From Aggregicoccus sp. 17bor-14 (GTDB taxonomy: Bacteria; Myxococcota; Myxococcia; Myxococcales; Myxococcaceae), in contig NZ_VJZZ01000019.1 in assembly GCF_009659535.1 (NCBI RefSeq), positions 1 through 64,000 of the forward strand: a DNA stretch of 64,000 bases, read 5' to 3'. Shown one piece after another: positions 1-7,969 of the stretch. A program made the translations under genes and the position numbers. Positions within the stretch are counted from its first letter, which is position 1; the number at the start of each line of letters is the position of its first letter. The notes under the pieces are model-generated. The model searched no databases. It had not been told where the DNA came from and saw only the letters and a program-made list of their open reading frames with translations.

Positions 1-78
1 CAGCCGCGCCCCCGCGTACTCCACCCCCACCGCGACGGCCTCCTCCTCGGCTTCTCTCACCACGAGCGCTGGCGCCAT
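1..78 (-). CDS. N-terminus of an unidentified protein, cut by the window edge
   Basis: On the minus strand an ATG at 76-78 opens 26 codons that run without a stop to base 1. The start is preceded by an AGGA-like ribosome binding site. The visible N-terminus (MAPALVVREAEEEAVAVGVE) is acidic, with no signal peptide. Too little is present for a family assignment. The divergent arrangement with the gene at 341 and the good reading frame make it plausible but unproven. Confidence 0.4.
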   Translation of the reverse strand, partial: MAPALVVREAEEEAVAVGVEYAGARL

Positions 79-340
79 GCCGCCCGTCCTACCGCGCTGC
101 CGAGATGTGTTGGATCTTGAGAAACGTTCCGTCCACCGACTGTCCGCCCCCGGAGCGCCCCGCTGGGCACTGCCCCTCCGCGCTGGGCAGGCGCGACGGA
201 GCACCGTCCCGCCTGGCGCTCCCCGGAGCCCCTGCACGTGCCCTTCGTCCGCCGCCCGACAGCCCGCGCGTTCTGCCGAAAGAACCGGTTGCCTGCAGGG
301 CTTGCTGCCAGGCGTGGCGCTGCCCAGCTTCCCTGGCACC

Positions 341-610
341 ATGGCCCTTCGACTCCAGCTCTCTCCGCGTGCGGCCCGGGCGCTCTCCCTCTGCCCTCCC
401 GCGCTGCGCGAGCGCCTCGAGCGCGAGCTCGCGCAGCTGCTGTGTGGACGTGCCCTGGCGCTGCCTCCGGTGAGCGCGGGAGACCCGGTACTGCTCGGCG
501 CGGGCATCCGCCTGCGCTACCGGCTGGACCGGGCCGCCGGCCGGCTGCACCTGCTGGAGCTGGGCGGACCGTGGCTCTCGGCCGAGCCCACCGCGCAGCT
601 TCACGCCTGA
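341..610 (+). CDS. small hypothetical protein, 89 aa
   Basis: An 89-residue protein beginning MALRLQLSPRAARAL. It has an Arg/Leu-rich helical first half (residues 8-40) and a beta-like second half containing GAGIRLRYRLDRAAGRLHLL. The pattern of a helical hairpin followed by a strand-rich end is loosely like RelE/ParE-type toxins, but no antitoxin is adjacent and I would not name it. No clear ribosome binding site precedes the ATG; a GTG at 314 is an in-frame alternative start. Its 3' end overlaps the convergent response regulator by 10 bases. The 262 bases between 79 and 340 hold nothing recognisable. Confidence 0.45.
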   Translation: MALRLQLSPRAARALSLCPPALRERLERELAQLLCGRALALPPVSAGDPVLLGAGIRLRYRLDRAAGRLHLLELGGPWLSAEPTAQLHA

Positions 611-1005
611 GGCGGCGCGAGCTGCAGCGCGCCCAGCGTGGCCACCAGCGCGTCCAGGTCCAGGGGTTTGGGCAGCGCGGCGCGGATGCCCTGAGGCAGG
701 GGCCGGCTCGGTCCCGCGCCCGACACCACCACCACCGCGAGCTGCTGGCACGCGAGCACGGGCTCGTCCCGCACGTGCTCCATCAGCTCCCAGCCGGTGA
801 GCCGCGGCATCATCAGGTCCAGCAGCACCACGTCCGGGCGAGGCCCCGCGCGCAGCCGGGCGAGCGCTTCCAGCCCGTGCAGGGCGACGTCCACCGCGTA
901 GCCCTGCATCTCGAGGAAGTCGACGAGCAGCTCGCGGCTGTCGGCGTGGTCCTCGACCACCAGGACCCGCAGGGTCCCGTCACTGCGCGGGCTGTCCACG
1001 TCCAT
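601..1005 (-). CDS. single-domain response regulator (receiver only)
   Basis: A 134-residue stand-alone CheY-like receiver. The acidic pair lies in LVVEDHADSRE, the phospho-acceptor Asp in VVLLDLMMPRLTG, a Ser replaces the usual Thr in VVVSGAG, and the conserved Lys is in LPKPLDLD. There is no output domain, so signalling must be by protein-protein contact or phosphotransfer. The ATG at 1005 was chosen because AGGAGG lies just upstream; the frame stays open further upstream but without receiver sequence. It is divergent from the TonB-dependent receptor and has no adjacent partner on its own strand. Two similar stand-alone receivers lie at 14708 and 56170. Confidence 0.9.
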   Translation of the reverse strand: MDVDSPRSDGTLRVLVVEDHADSRELLVDFLEMQGYAVDVALHGLEALARLRAGPRPDVVLLDLMMPRLTGWELMEHVRDEPVLACQQLAVVVVSGAGPSRPLPQGIRAALPKPLDLDALVATLGALQLAPPQA

Positions 1006-1259
1006 CGCCTCCTCTGCCTCCCTGCACTGCGCGTCCGCCCCATGCGGCCCCGCGCCGCGGTGACGTTGCCCGTGCGTCACCCGCTCTCCTCCGAGGTGGG
1101 GACGCGACCGGGCGCTGGGGAGCGACAGTGGGCAGAGCGAGTGTTTGCCTGTTCGCCCTCGCGTGGTTCGGCGGGCAGGGGGGCTTGTGCCCGGGGGGGC
1201 CCGCAGCCTCTCAATGCGGGGGGCGAGGCGCGGGGCGTCCGCGAGGGGGAGCGCCGCAC

Positions 1260-4200
1260 ATGAGCCGCACACGCTCGATGGGGAAGACGGGGGGGGCTCC
1301 GGCGCTGCCCTGCGGCGTCCTGCTGGCCGTCCTACTTGCCGCTGCGCCGCGGGCCGCGCTCGCCCAGGCCACGGTGGACGGGAACAGCTCCACCGTCGAG
1401 CCGCCCGCGCAGGCTGCAGGAGGCAGCAGCGGCGCCACCGCCGGGCTGTCGCCGCAGGACGCCGCGGACGCGGGCGGTGCTGCTGCCGAGCTGCCGCCGC
1501 AGAGCGCCGCGGACGCGGGCAGCGCCACCGTCGAGCTGCCCCTGCAGGCCGCGCCGGACGGGGGCACGGAGCTCGGCGTGGCGGCAGCGGACGGCGGCTC
1601 GGGTCCCGTCGTGGTGCCGCCCGCGCTGCTGCAGGACAGCCCGGCGCACTACCCGCCCGAGCTCGCGGCCCAGGGCGCGAGCGGCGTGGTGCAGCTGGAG
1701 CTGCTGGTGAATGCGCAGGGCGAGGTGGCCGAGGCCAAGGTCGCGCAGCCCGTGCAGCCGCTGCTGGACGAGGCCGCGCTGCAGGCCGCCACGGGCCTGC
1801 GCTTCAGCCCCGCCACGGTGGACGGCGTGCCCAGCCCGGTGCGCCTCACCTTCGAGTACCGCTTCGTCGCGCCGCAGCCCGCGCCCGAGGGCTCCGGCAC
1901 CCTGAGCGCCGCGGAGGCCCCGCGCCCCGTGAGCCTCAGCGGCCAGGTGCGCGCCAAGGGCAACCGCCGCCCGCTCGCCGGCGCGGTGATCGTCGAGGTC
2001 CCCATCGAGGTTTCCAAGGAGCCGCCCGCCGCGGAGCAGCTGCTGGGGGAGTCCGGCGCGGACGGGCACTTCGAGGTGCGGCTCGCCCCCGGCGAGCACA
2101 CCCTGCGCGTGACGGCGCCCGGCTACCGCCCCGGCGTCTTCCAGGAGCGCGTGCGCTCGGGCGAGGTGCTGCAGGTGCTCTACGCGCTCGAGCCGCTCGT
2201 GGTGAACCCCTACGAGACGGTGGTGCGCGCGGAGCGGCCGCGCACCGAGGTGAGCCGCGTCACGCTGCACGACCAGGAGCTGCGCGAGGTGCCCGGCACC
2301 ATGGGCGACCCCTTCCGCGTGGTGATGCTGATGCCCGGCGTGGGCAGCATGCTGTCCGGCGTGGCCTACCCGGTGGTGCGCGGCGGGCAGCCCTCGAGCA
2401 CGGGCTACTTCCTGGACGGCATCCGCGTCCCGCTCCTCTTCCACCTCTTCCTCGGTCCGGCCATCCTCCACCCGGACTTCATCGACACCATCGACTTCTA
2501 CGCGGGCAACCCCCCGGCCCAGTACGGCCGGCAGATGGGCGGCGCCATCGACGGGCGCCTGAGCCGCCCGCACGACGACCGCGTGCACGGCAGCGCCTAC
2601 GCGGACCTCATCAACGCGGGGCTCTTCATCGAGTACCCCTTCCAGTCCACCGGCACCAACGTCTCGCTCGCCGGGCGCTTCTCGTACACGCCCTGGCTGG
2701 TGGGGCTCGCCGCCACGAAGATGCAGGCGGCGCCCCCGCCGGGCCAGCTGCCGCAGAAGGTGGTGCTGGACTTCTACGACTACCAGGCGCGCGTGGAGCA
2801 GCGCATCCGCGGCGGCGGGCGCCTGCGCCTCTTCGCCTTCGGCTCCTCGGACGCAGTGGGGCTGAAGGCCCAGGACGCGCTGAGCGACACCGCGATGCAG
2901 ACGGTGCTCTTCCACCGCGTGGACCTGCGCCACACGCAGCCCGTGGGCCGGGGCGAGCTCGAGCTGGGCGTCACCTGGGGCCTGGACCGCTTCGGCATCG
3001 ACAACATCCGCCGCAGCGAGGCGCCGGACGCGGGCGACGCCATGGGCTCGCAGTTCGCGGTGGACCAGTACACCTACGCGGCGCGCCTCGGCTTCACGCA
3101 CCCGCTCGCCCAGCGCCTCTCCCTGCGCAGCGGAGCGGACGTGGAGCAGCGGCGCGCCGCCGTCTCGCTCGACACGCTGGTGTCCACCGGCACGGGACGC
3201 GAGCCGCGCCGCGTGTCGGAGGAGCAGCCTCGCGAGCTCGCCACCTTCTCGGGCGTGTGGAGCGAACTGCTGTGGGAGCCCACCGCGCGCCTCACCCTCA
3301 CCCCGGGCCTGCGCCTGGACAACTACCACCTGGTGAGCCACGGCGGCCTGAACGCGCTCGCGGTGGAGCCGCGCCTCAGCGCGCGCCTGCGCGCGAGCGA
3401 CACCGTCACGCTCAAGGCGGGCGCGGGCATCTATCACCAGACGCCCACCACCCTCATCAGCCTGCCGGTGGTGGACCTCGCGGGGCTGCCGCAGGGCCTG
3501 CAGCGCGCGCTGCAGCTCTCCGGCGGCGTCGAGTACACGGGCTGGCGCCTCCTCAACCTCAGCGTGGACGCGTACGTGAACCCGCTGGTGCGCACCGTGG
3601 AGATGACGCCCTTCGCGGACGAGACGCTGCAGGACCGCGTGGACCGGCCCGACCCCGGCGACGGCCGGCCCAACGACATCCCGGAGCTGCCGGACCTCTC
3701 CTCGCACGGGCTCGCCTACGGCGTGGAGCTGATGCTGCGCCACCCGCTGGGCGGCAACTGGTTTGGCTGGCTCAGCTACTCGCTCAGCCGCAGCACCCGC
3801 TTCACCCGCTTCTACCGCTACGACGCGCGCGGCCGCGTGGTGGGCGAGGCGAGCGAGGACCTGCCCTTCGCCTTCGACCAGACGCACATCCTCAACCTCG
3901 TGCTCAGCCGCAAGTTCGCCCACAGCTTCACCCTGGGCGGCGTGTTCCACTTCAACACCGGGCGCCCGGAGAACGGCCTGCTCGGCGCCGGCCCCAGCCA
4001 GCCCGGCTTCGACTCGGAGGGCAGCCCCGAGTGGGTGCCGCTGGACCGCGACCGCGCCGAGCGCCTGCCCGGCTTCGTCCGCCTCGACGTGCGCATCGCC
4101 AAGAGCTGGGCCTACGACGCCTTCACGCTCGAGGCCTACCTGGACATGCTCAACGTCACGCTGAGCCGCGAGGTGACCGGCTTCGACTACAGCGTGAACG

Positions 4201-4280
4201 CGCTCACCGGGCAGTACTCGAAGCGCCCCTCGGCCATCCCCGTGGCCATCCCCATCCTCGGGGTGAAGGGGCGCTACTAG
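1260..4280 (+). CDS. TonB-dependent outer-membrane receptor with an N-terminal TonB-C-like domain
   Basis: A 1006-residue protein. Residues 1-36 form a signal peptide ending in AAPRAALAQ. An Ala/Pro/Asp-rich linker with repeated DAGG/DAGS units follows to about residue 120. Residues about 125-205 look like a TonB C-terminal domain (YPPELAAQGASGVVQLELLV, then RLTFEYRF). A carboxypeptidase-regulatory beta-sandwich lies at about 220-310, the plug at about 320-450 (VVRAERPRTEVSRVTL), and the barrel from there to LGVKGRY at the end. Such receptors import or export large ligands across the outer membrane using TonB-ExbB-ExbD energy. The fused TonB-like domain is unusual. The start at 1260 follows GAGGGGGAG; the substrate is unknown. 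A sensor kinase gene follows 122 bases downstream. Confidence 0.88.
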   Translation: MSRTRSMGKTGGAPALPCGVLLAVLLAAAPRAALAQATVDGNSSTVEPPAQAAGGSSGATAGLSPQDAADAGGAAAELPPQSAADAGSATVELPLQAAPDGGTELGVAAADGGSGPVVVPPALLQDSPAHYPPELAAQGASGVVQLELLVNAQGEVAEAKVAQPVQPLLDEAALQAATGLRFSPATVDGVPSPVRLTFEYRFVAPQPAPEGSGTLSAAEAPRPVSLSGQVRAKGNRRPLAGAVIVEVPIEVSKEPPAAEQLLGESGADGHFEVRLAPGEHTLRVTAPGYRPGVFQERVRSGEVLQVLYALEPLVVNPYETVVRAERPRTEVSRVTLHDQELREVPGTMGDPFRVVMLMPGVGSMLSGVAYPVVRGGQPSSTGYFLDGIRVPLLFHLFLGPAILHPDFIDTIDFYAGNPPAQYGRQMGGAIDGRLSRPHDDRVHGSAYADLINAGLFIEYPFQSTGTNVSLAGRFSYTPWLVGLAATKMQAAPPPGQLPQKVVLDFYDYQARVEQRIRGGGRLRLFAFGSSDAVGLKAQDALSDTAMQTVLFHRVDLRHTQPVGRGELELGVTWGLDRFGIDNIRRSEAPDAGDAMGSQFAVDQYTYAARLGFTHPLAQRLSLRSGADVEQRRAAVSLDTLVSTGTGREPRRVSEEQPRELATFSGVWSELLWEPTARLTLTPGLRLDNYHLVSHGGLNALAVEPRLSARLRASDTVTLKAGAGIYHQTPTTLISLPVVDLAGLPQGLQRALQLSGGVEYTGWRLLNLSVDAYVNPLVRTVEMTPFADETLQDRVDRPDPGDGRPNDIPELPDLSSHGLAYGVELMLRHPLGGNWFGWLSYSLSRSTRFTRFYRYDARGRVVGEASEDLPFAFDQTHILNLVLSRKFAHSFTLGGVFHFNTGRPENGLLGAGPSQPGFDSEGSPEWVPLDRDRAERLPGFVRLDVRIAKSWAYDAFTLEAYLDMLNVTLSREVTGFDYSVNALTGQYSKRPSAIPVAIPILGVKGRY

Positions 4281-4402
4281 CCGCCGCGCGACTGGGCACG
4301 AGTGGACACGCGCGGCCCGCGCGCGGGGGCAGCGCTGTTGCCCCCGCGTCAGTCCCTGCCCCCCGCCGGCGCGCGCCCCTGCACGTGCTGCTATGGCGAG
4401 GC

Positions 4403-6103
4403 ATGCGCTCGCTGCCGAGCTCCCCCCTCCACGGCTCCCTCCCGCCCCTCGCCGCGCCTGCGTCACCGGCCGCGGAGGCGCGGCTGCGCAGCCTGCTGGA
4501 GGCCACCACCGCGCTGGTGTGGACGGCGGATGCGCAGGGGGCGCTCGTCGCGGACAACCCGGGCTGGGCCCGCTTCACCGGCCAGGGGCGCGCGGCGTAC
4601 GAGGGCTGGGGCTGGCTGGAGGCCGTCCACCCCGAGGACCGCGCCCAGGTGACCCACGCCTGGGCGCAGGCGCTGCAGCAGGGCGCCCCCTTCGGCTGCG
4701 AGTACCGGCTGCGGCGCGCGGACGGCGCCTGGCGCTGGCTGAGCGCGCGCGCGGTGCCGGTGCTGGAGCCGGACGGGCGCGTGCGCGAGTGGGTGGGCGC
4801 GAACACGGACGTCACCGCGCACCGGCGCGCCACCTCCGTGCTCGCCTTCCTCGCCGAGGCGAACGCCGCCCTCTCGGCCTCCTTGCGCGTGGACGCCACG
4901 CTCGCGGCGCTGGTGCGCACCGCGGTGCCCTTCTTCGCGGACTGGTGCCACATCTTCGTGCGCAGCGAGGAGGGCCCGGCGCGCCTGGTGGCCGTGCACC
5001 ACAAGGACCCCGAGGGCCGCGCCCTGCTCGAGGAGCTGCACCAGCGCTTCCCCTTCCCGGAGGACTGCCCCGCCGGCTACCCCGTGGTGCTGCGCACCGG
5101 CCAGTCCCGCCTCGCGCAGGCGCTCTCCGAGGAGCAGCTGGGCGCGATGGCGAGCGGCGGCGAGGAGCACCTCGCGCTGCTGCGCCGGCTCTCGCCGTGC
5201 TCCGCCCTCTTCGTGCCGCTCTTCATCGGCGGCCGGCCGGAGGGCGTGGTCACCTTCGGGCTGATGGACGGCGCGCGCCACTACACGCCCGAGGACCTGC
5301 TCGTCGCCGAGGAGGTGGCGCGCCGCGCGGCCACCGCGCTCGAGCACGCGCGCCTCTACGAGCTCGCCCAGGCGGAGCGCCGCCGCGCCGAGGAGGCCAA
5401 CCGCGCGAAGGACGAGTTCCTCGCCACGCTGAGCCACGAGCTGCGCACGCCGCTCACGGCGATCCTCGGCTGGACCCAGATGCTGCGCAGCGGGGTGCTC
5501 GGCCCCGCGAAGCAGGCGCGCGCGCTGGAGACGGTGGAGCGCAACGCGCGCGCGCAGACCCAGCTCATCGAGGACCTGCTGGACGTGAGCCGCATCATCA
5601 CCGGCAAGATGCGCCTGCAGCTGCAGCCGGTGGCGCTCGCGCGCGTGGTGGACGCGGCGCTGGAGAGCGTGCGCCCCACCGCGGACGCGCGCGACATCGA
5701 GCTGGTGGCGGCGCTCGATGGGCTGGAGGACCAGGAGGCCCAGGTGAGCGGGGACGCGGACCGCCTGCAGCAGGTGACGTGGAACCTGCTCTCCAACGCG
5801 CTCAAGTTCACCCCGCCCGGCGGCCGCGTGGAGGTCTCCCTTTGCGAGGAGGAGGACGGCACGCGCTGTCTGCAGGTGAAGGACAGCGGCCAGGGCATCC
5901 GCGCGGACTTCCTCCCCTACGTCTTCGACCGCTTCCGCCAGCAGGACGGCGCCGCCACGCGCGCGCACGGCGGCCTGGGGCTGGGGCTCGCCATCGTGCG
6001 CCACCTGGTGGAGCTGCACGGCGGCAGCGTGGCGGTGCACAGCGCGGGCGAGGGGCAGGGCGCCACCTTCACCGTGCGCCTGCCCGCGCCCCCGCGCCCC
6101 TAG
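4403..6103 (+). CDS. PAS-GAF sensor histidine kinase
   Basis: A 566-residue soluble histidine kinase. Residues about 25-140 form a PAS domain with a PAC tail ([13 protein letters not shown]), about 150-320 a GAF domain, then a coiled region ([20 protein letters not shown]), HisKA with the phospho-acceptor His near residue 345 in [15 protein letters not shown], and HATPase with the N box [15 protein letters not shown]1 box DSGQGI and G2 box GLGLGLAIV. No membrane segment is seen, so it probably senses a cytoplasmic ligand. No response regulator is adjacent, which is common for orphan kinases in myxobacteria. Co-transcription with the receptor gene just upstream is possible. Confidence 0.9.
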   Translation: MRSLPSSPLHGSLPPLAAPASPAAEARLRSLLEATTALVWTADAQGALVADNPGWARFTGQGRAAYEGWGWLEAVHPEDRAQVTHAWAQALQQGAPFGCEYRLRRADGAWRWLSARAVPVLEPDGRVREWVGANTDVTAHRRATSVLAFLAEANAALSASLRVDATLAALVRTAVPFFADWCHIFVRSEEGPARLVAVHHKDPEGRALLEELHQRFPFPEDCPAGYPVVLRTGQSRLAQALSEEQLGAMASGGEEHLALLRRLSPCSALFVPLFIGGRPEGVVTFGLMDGARHYTPEDLLVAEEVARRAATALEHARLYELAQAERRRAEEANRAKDEFLATLSHELRTPLTAILGWTQMLRSGVLGPAKQARALETVERNARAQTQLIEDLLDVSRIITGKMRLQLQPVALARVVDAALESVRPTADARDIELVAALDGLEDQEAQVSGDADRLQQVTWNLLSNALKFTPPGGRVEVSLCEEEDGTRCLQVKDSGQGIRADFLPYVFDRFRQQDGAATRAHGGLGLGLAIVRHLVELHGGSVAVHSAGEGQGATFTVRLPAPPRP

Positions 6104-6253
6104 TCCTTCGTGCGCCGCGGTCCGCCCCGACCCGGGCGGGGCGCGGCGGACCACGCCCGCCGGCCAGGCAGGCCGCGCGCGACGCGTGGGGGCCGGAGCG
6201 TTACACTGCGACGTGTCGCGGGTCGGGCCGGTCCCGCCGCAGGGGAAGCGTAC

Positions 6254-6823
6254 GTGAGCGGAGCCGCAGAAGACTCGAGGGTGACGGGCAGCCTCTTTCG
6301 CAGCTACGTCGCGGGGCTGGACGCGATGGGCCTGCGCGCGCCGGTGCGCGCCGCCGTCTCGGCGCGCGTGCAGGCGCTGATGGACACGCCGCCCACGCAC
6401 CGCGAGTGGCTCGGGGGCAACGAGCTGGCGGAGATCTTCCGCGCGGTGGTGGGCCAGCGCGGCATCGAGGGCATCCGGCAGCTCGGCTACGAGGCCACGC
6501 GCCTGTCCACGCTGCAGCACCTGCGGCCCATGATCCAGGCCACCGCGGCGCTGCACGGCAACACGCCGGACGTGCTGTTCAGCCACCTGGACGCGCTCTG
6601 CAAGCCCTTCTTCCGCGGGCTGCGCTTCGAGTACGCCGCGGAGGGCCCGCGCACGGGCACCCTCACCATGCGCTCCACCTACCCCATGGGGGTGGTGCAG
6701 TTCGCCGCGTGGGAGGGCGCGCTGCGCCACATCTTCGAGGAGCTGAAGGTGAAGAGCGGCGTGCTCGAGCCCGCGCGCGTCGCGCCGGACGGCCACAGCG
6801 GCACCATGCGCGTGCGCTGGTAA
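6254..6823 (+). CDS. hypothetical protein coupled to the SIR2-like gene
   Basis: A 189-residue soluble protein starting at GTG 6254, preceded by GGGGAAGC. It has a helical N-terminal half (VTGSLFRSYVAGLDAMGL) and a C-terminal half with strands and a helix (YPMGVVQFAAWEGALRHIFE) ending in a basic MRVRW. Size and layout resemble the roughly 200-residue paralogous families of myxobacteria, such as DUF2378/TIGR02265, but I cannot confirm membership. Its stop codon overlaps the ATG of the SIR2-like gene by one base (TAATG), so the two are probably translated together. That coupling suggests a shared function, for example as sensor or regulator of the NAD-binding protein. Confidence 0.75.
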   Translation: MSGAAEDSRVTGSLFRSYVAGLDAMGLRAPVRAAVSARVQALMDTPPTHREWLGGNELAEIFRAVVGQRGIEGIRQLGYEATRLSTLQHLRPMIQATAALHGNTPDVLFSHLDALCKPFFRGLRFEYAAEGPRTGTLTMRSTYPMGVVQFAAWEGALRHIFEELKVKSGVLEPARVAPDGHSGTMRVRW

Positions 6824-7845
6824 TGACCGCGCGCCGCTCCGCACGTCAGGCCCTCGTCCAGGAGGCGCGCAAGGGCGGCCTCACCCTGGTGCTGGGTGCC
6901 GGGGTGAGCCTCGCGCAGGGCGTGCCCAGCTGGCCCGCGCTCGTCGCGAGCCTCTGGCAGGACACCTTCCCCCGCGAGCCCCTGCCGGACGCCCACGCGC
7001 TGCCCAACCTGCTGCCGCTCGCGCTGGAGCGGGTGGCGCGCGCGCGCGGGCAGGAGGACTTCACCCGGGCGCTGCGCGCGCGCCTCTACCGCGACGTGCG
7101 CCTGCCCTCGCCCGCGGCGCTGCGCGGGGGAGGCGGCGGCACGCTGGGGGCGCTCGCGCGCGCGCTGGTGCAGGAGCACGGGCGCGGGAGCCTGCGGCGC
7201 GTGGTGCGCGCGGTGAGCTTCAACGTGGACGACCTGCTCGAGCAGGCGGTGCGCGCGCTGCAGCCCGCGGGAAGCGCCCCGGCCGTGAAGCCCCTGGTGC
7301 GCGCGAGCCACCACCCCGAGCGCGGCCTGGGCGAGCAGCCGCTCCCGCTCTACCACCTGCACGGCTTCCTGCCCTCGGGCCCGGGCATGCGCGAGCGGCG
7401 CGGCGCGCGCACGCCCCGCTGGCACGAGGAGGCGCCGGACGCGCTCGTCTTCACGGACGCGCAGTACTGGGCCAGCGTCGCCGAGCCGATGAGCTTCGCC
7501 AACCGGGTGATGTCCTTCGTGCTGCACGACAGCCGCTGCGTCTTCGTCGGGCTGTCCATGACGGACCTCAACCTGCTGCGCTGGCTCGCGCTGCGCGCGA
7601 ACGAGGTGGAGGCGGACAAGGCGGCGCAGTTCGCGCGCGCCCGCGCCTCCGGGCCCCGCGTGCTGCGCGCCCAGCGCCAGGCGCTGTGCCGCCACTTCTG
7701 GGTGCGCGCGCCGCCCGCGCCCGGTGAGGACGCCACCGCCTTCCTCGCGCGCTACCTGGACCTGCGCGGCGTGCGCAGCGTGGAGCTGCCCGGGGGCTGG
7801 GCCGAGCTGCCCGCGCTGCTGCACGAGCTGCTGCCCGCTGTCTAG
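6823..7845 (+). CDS. SIR2-like NAD-binding domain protein
   Basis: A 340-residue protein with the SIR2-like core of the type found in bacterial defence proteins. The NAD-binding loop is LVLGAGVSLAQGVPSW at residues 22-37, the Asn/Asp motif is SFNVDDLLE at 132-140 (the place of TNND in relatives), and the His is in YHLHGF at 177-182. A later strand SRCVFVGLSMTDLNLLRWL fits the conserved GxSxxD..L segment of SIR2-2-type domains. Such domains often hydrolyse NAD+ in anti-phage systems; others are deacylases. No second effector or sensor domain is fused. The upstream unknown gene overlaps by one base, and a hairpin terminator follows. Function in defence is inference. Confidence 0.85.
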   Translation: MTARRSARQALVQEARKGGLTLVLGAGVSLAQGVPSWPALVASLWQDTFPREPLPDAHALPNLLPLALERVARARGQEDFTRALRARLYRDVRLPSPAALRGGGGGTLGALARALVQEHGRGSLRRVVRAVSFNVDDLLEQAVRALQPAGSAPAVKPLVRASHHPERGLGEQPLPLYHLHGFLPSGPGMRERRGARTPRWHEEAPDALVFTDAQYWASVAEPMSFANRVMSFVLHDSRCVFVGLSMTDLNLLRWLALRANEVEADKAAQFARARASGPRVLRAQRQALCRHFWVRAPPAPGEDATAFLARYLDLRGVRSVELPGGWAELPALLHELLPAV

Positions 7846-7870
7846 CCACCCCCCGGTCCAGGAGCCCGTC

Positions 7871-7901
7871 CCACCCCTGTCCCGCGGGGCAGGGTGGGGG
7901 G
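7871..7901 (+). terminator. hairpin after the SIR2-like gene
   Basis: Arms CCCACCC and GGGTGGG enclose a further paired TG/CA step and a CCC/GGG core, giving a long GC stem 25 bases after the SIR2-like stop. There is no U-run, as is common in GC-rich genomes. It separates the SIR2 pair from the next kinase gene. Confidence 0.5.
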
Positions 7902-7969
7902 GCTTCCCTTGGAGCGCAAAGGGAGGGCAGGCTTGGAGGCGGGTGCACGCGCAGAGGGGGAAGCGCAGC

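Noticed and set aside
341-610. Calling the first small protein a RelE/ParE toxin
   Set aside because: The resemblance is limited to a short strand-turn pattern and there is no antitoxin gene beside it.
1332-4466. A 1044-codon minus-strand open frame opposite the receptor
   Set aside because: It is the usual antisense shadow of a high-GC gene: rich in Arg, His, Val and Ala with no domain, and the plus-strand frame holds clear receptor motifs.
1145-6103. One 1652-codon open frame over the receptor and kinase genes
   Set aside because: Only the part from 4403 reads as a protein. The rest is Arg/Gly/Ala-rich shadow of the receptor gene in another frame.
6254-6823. Firm assignment of the SIR2 partner to DUF2378/TIGR02265
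   Set aside because: Only size and helical pattern match; I could not identify the family's conserved motifs by eye, so the name was not used.
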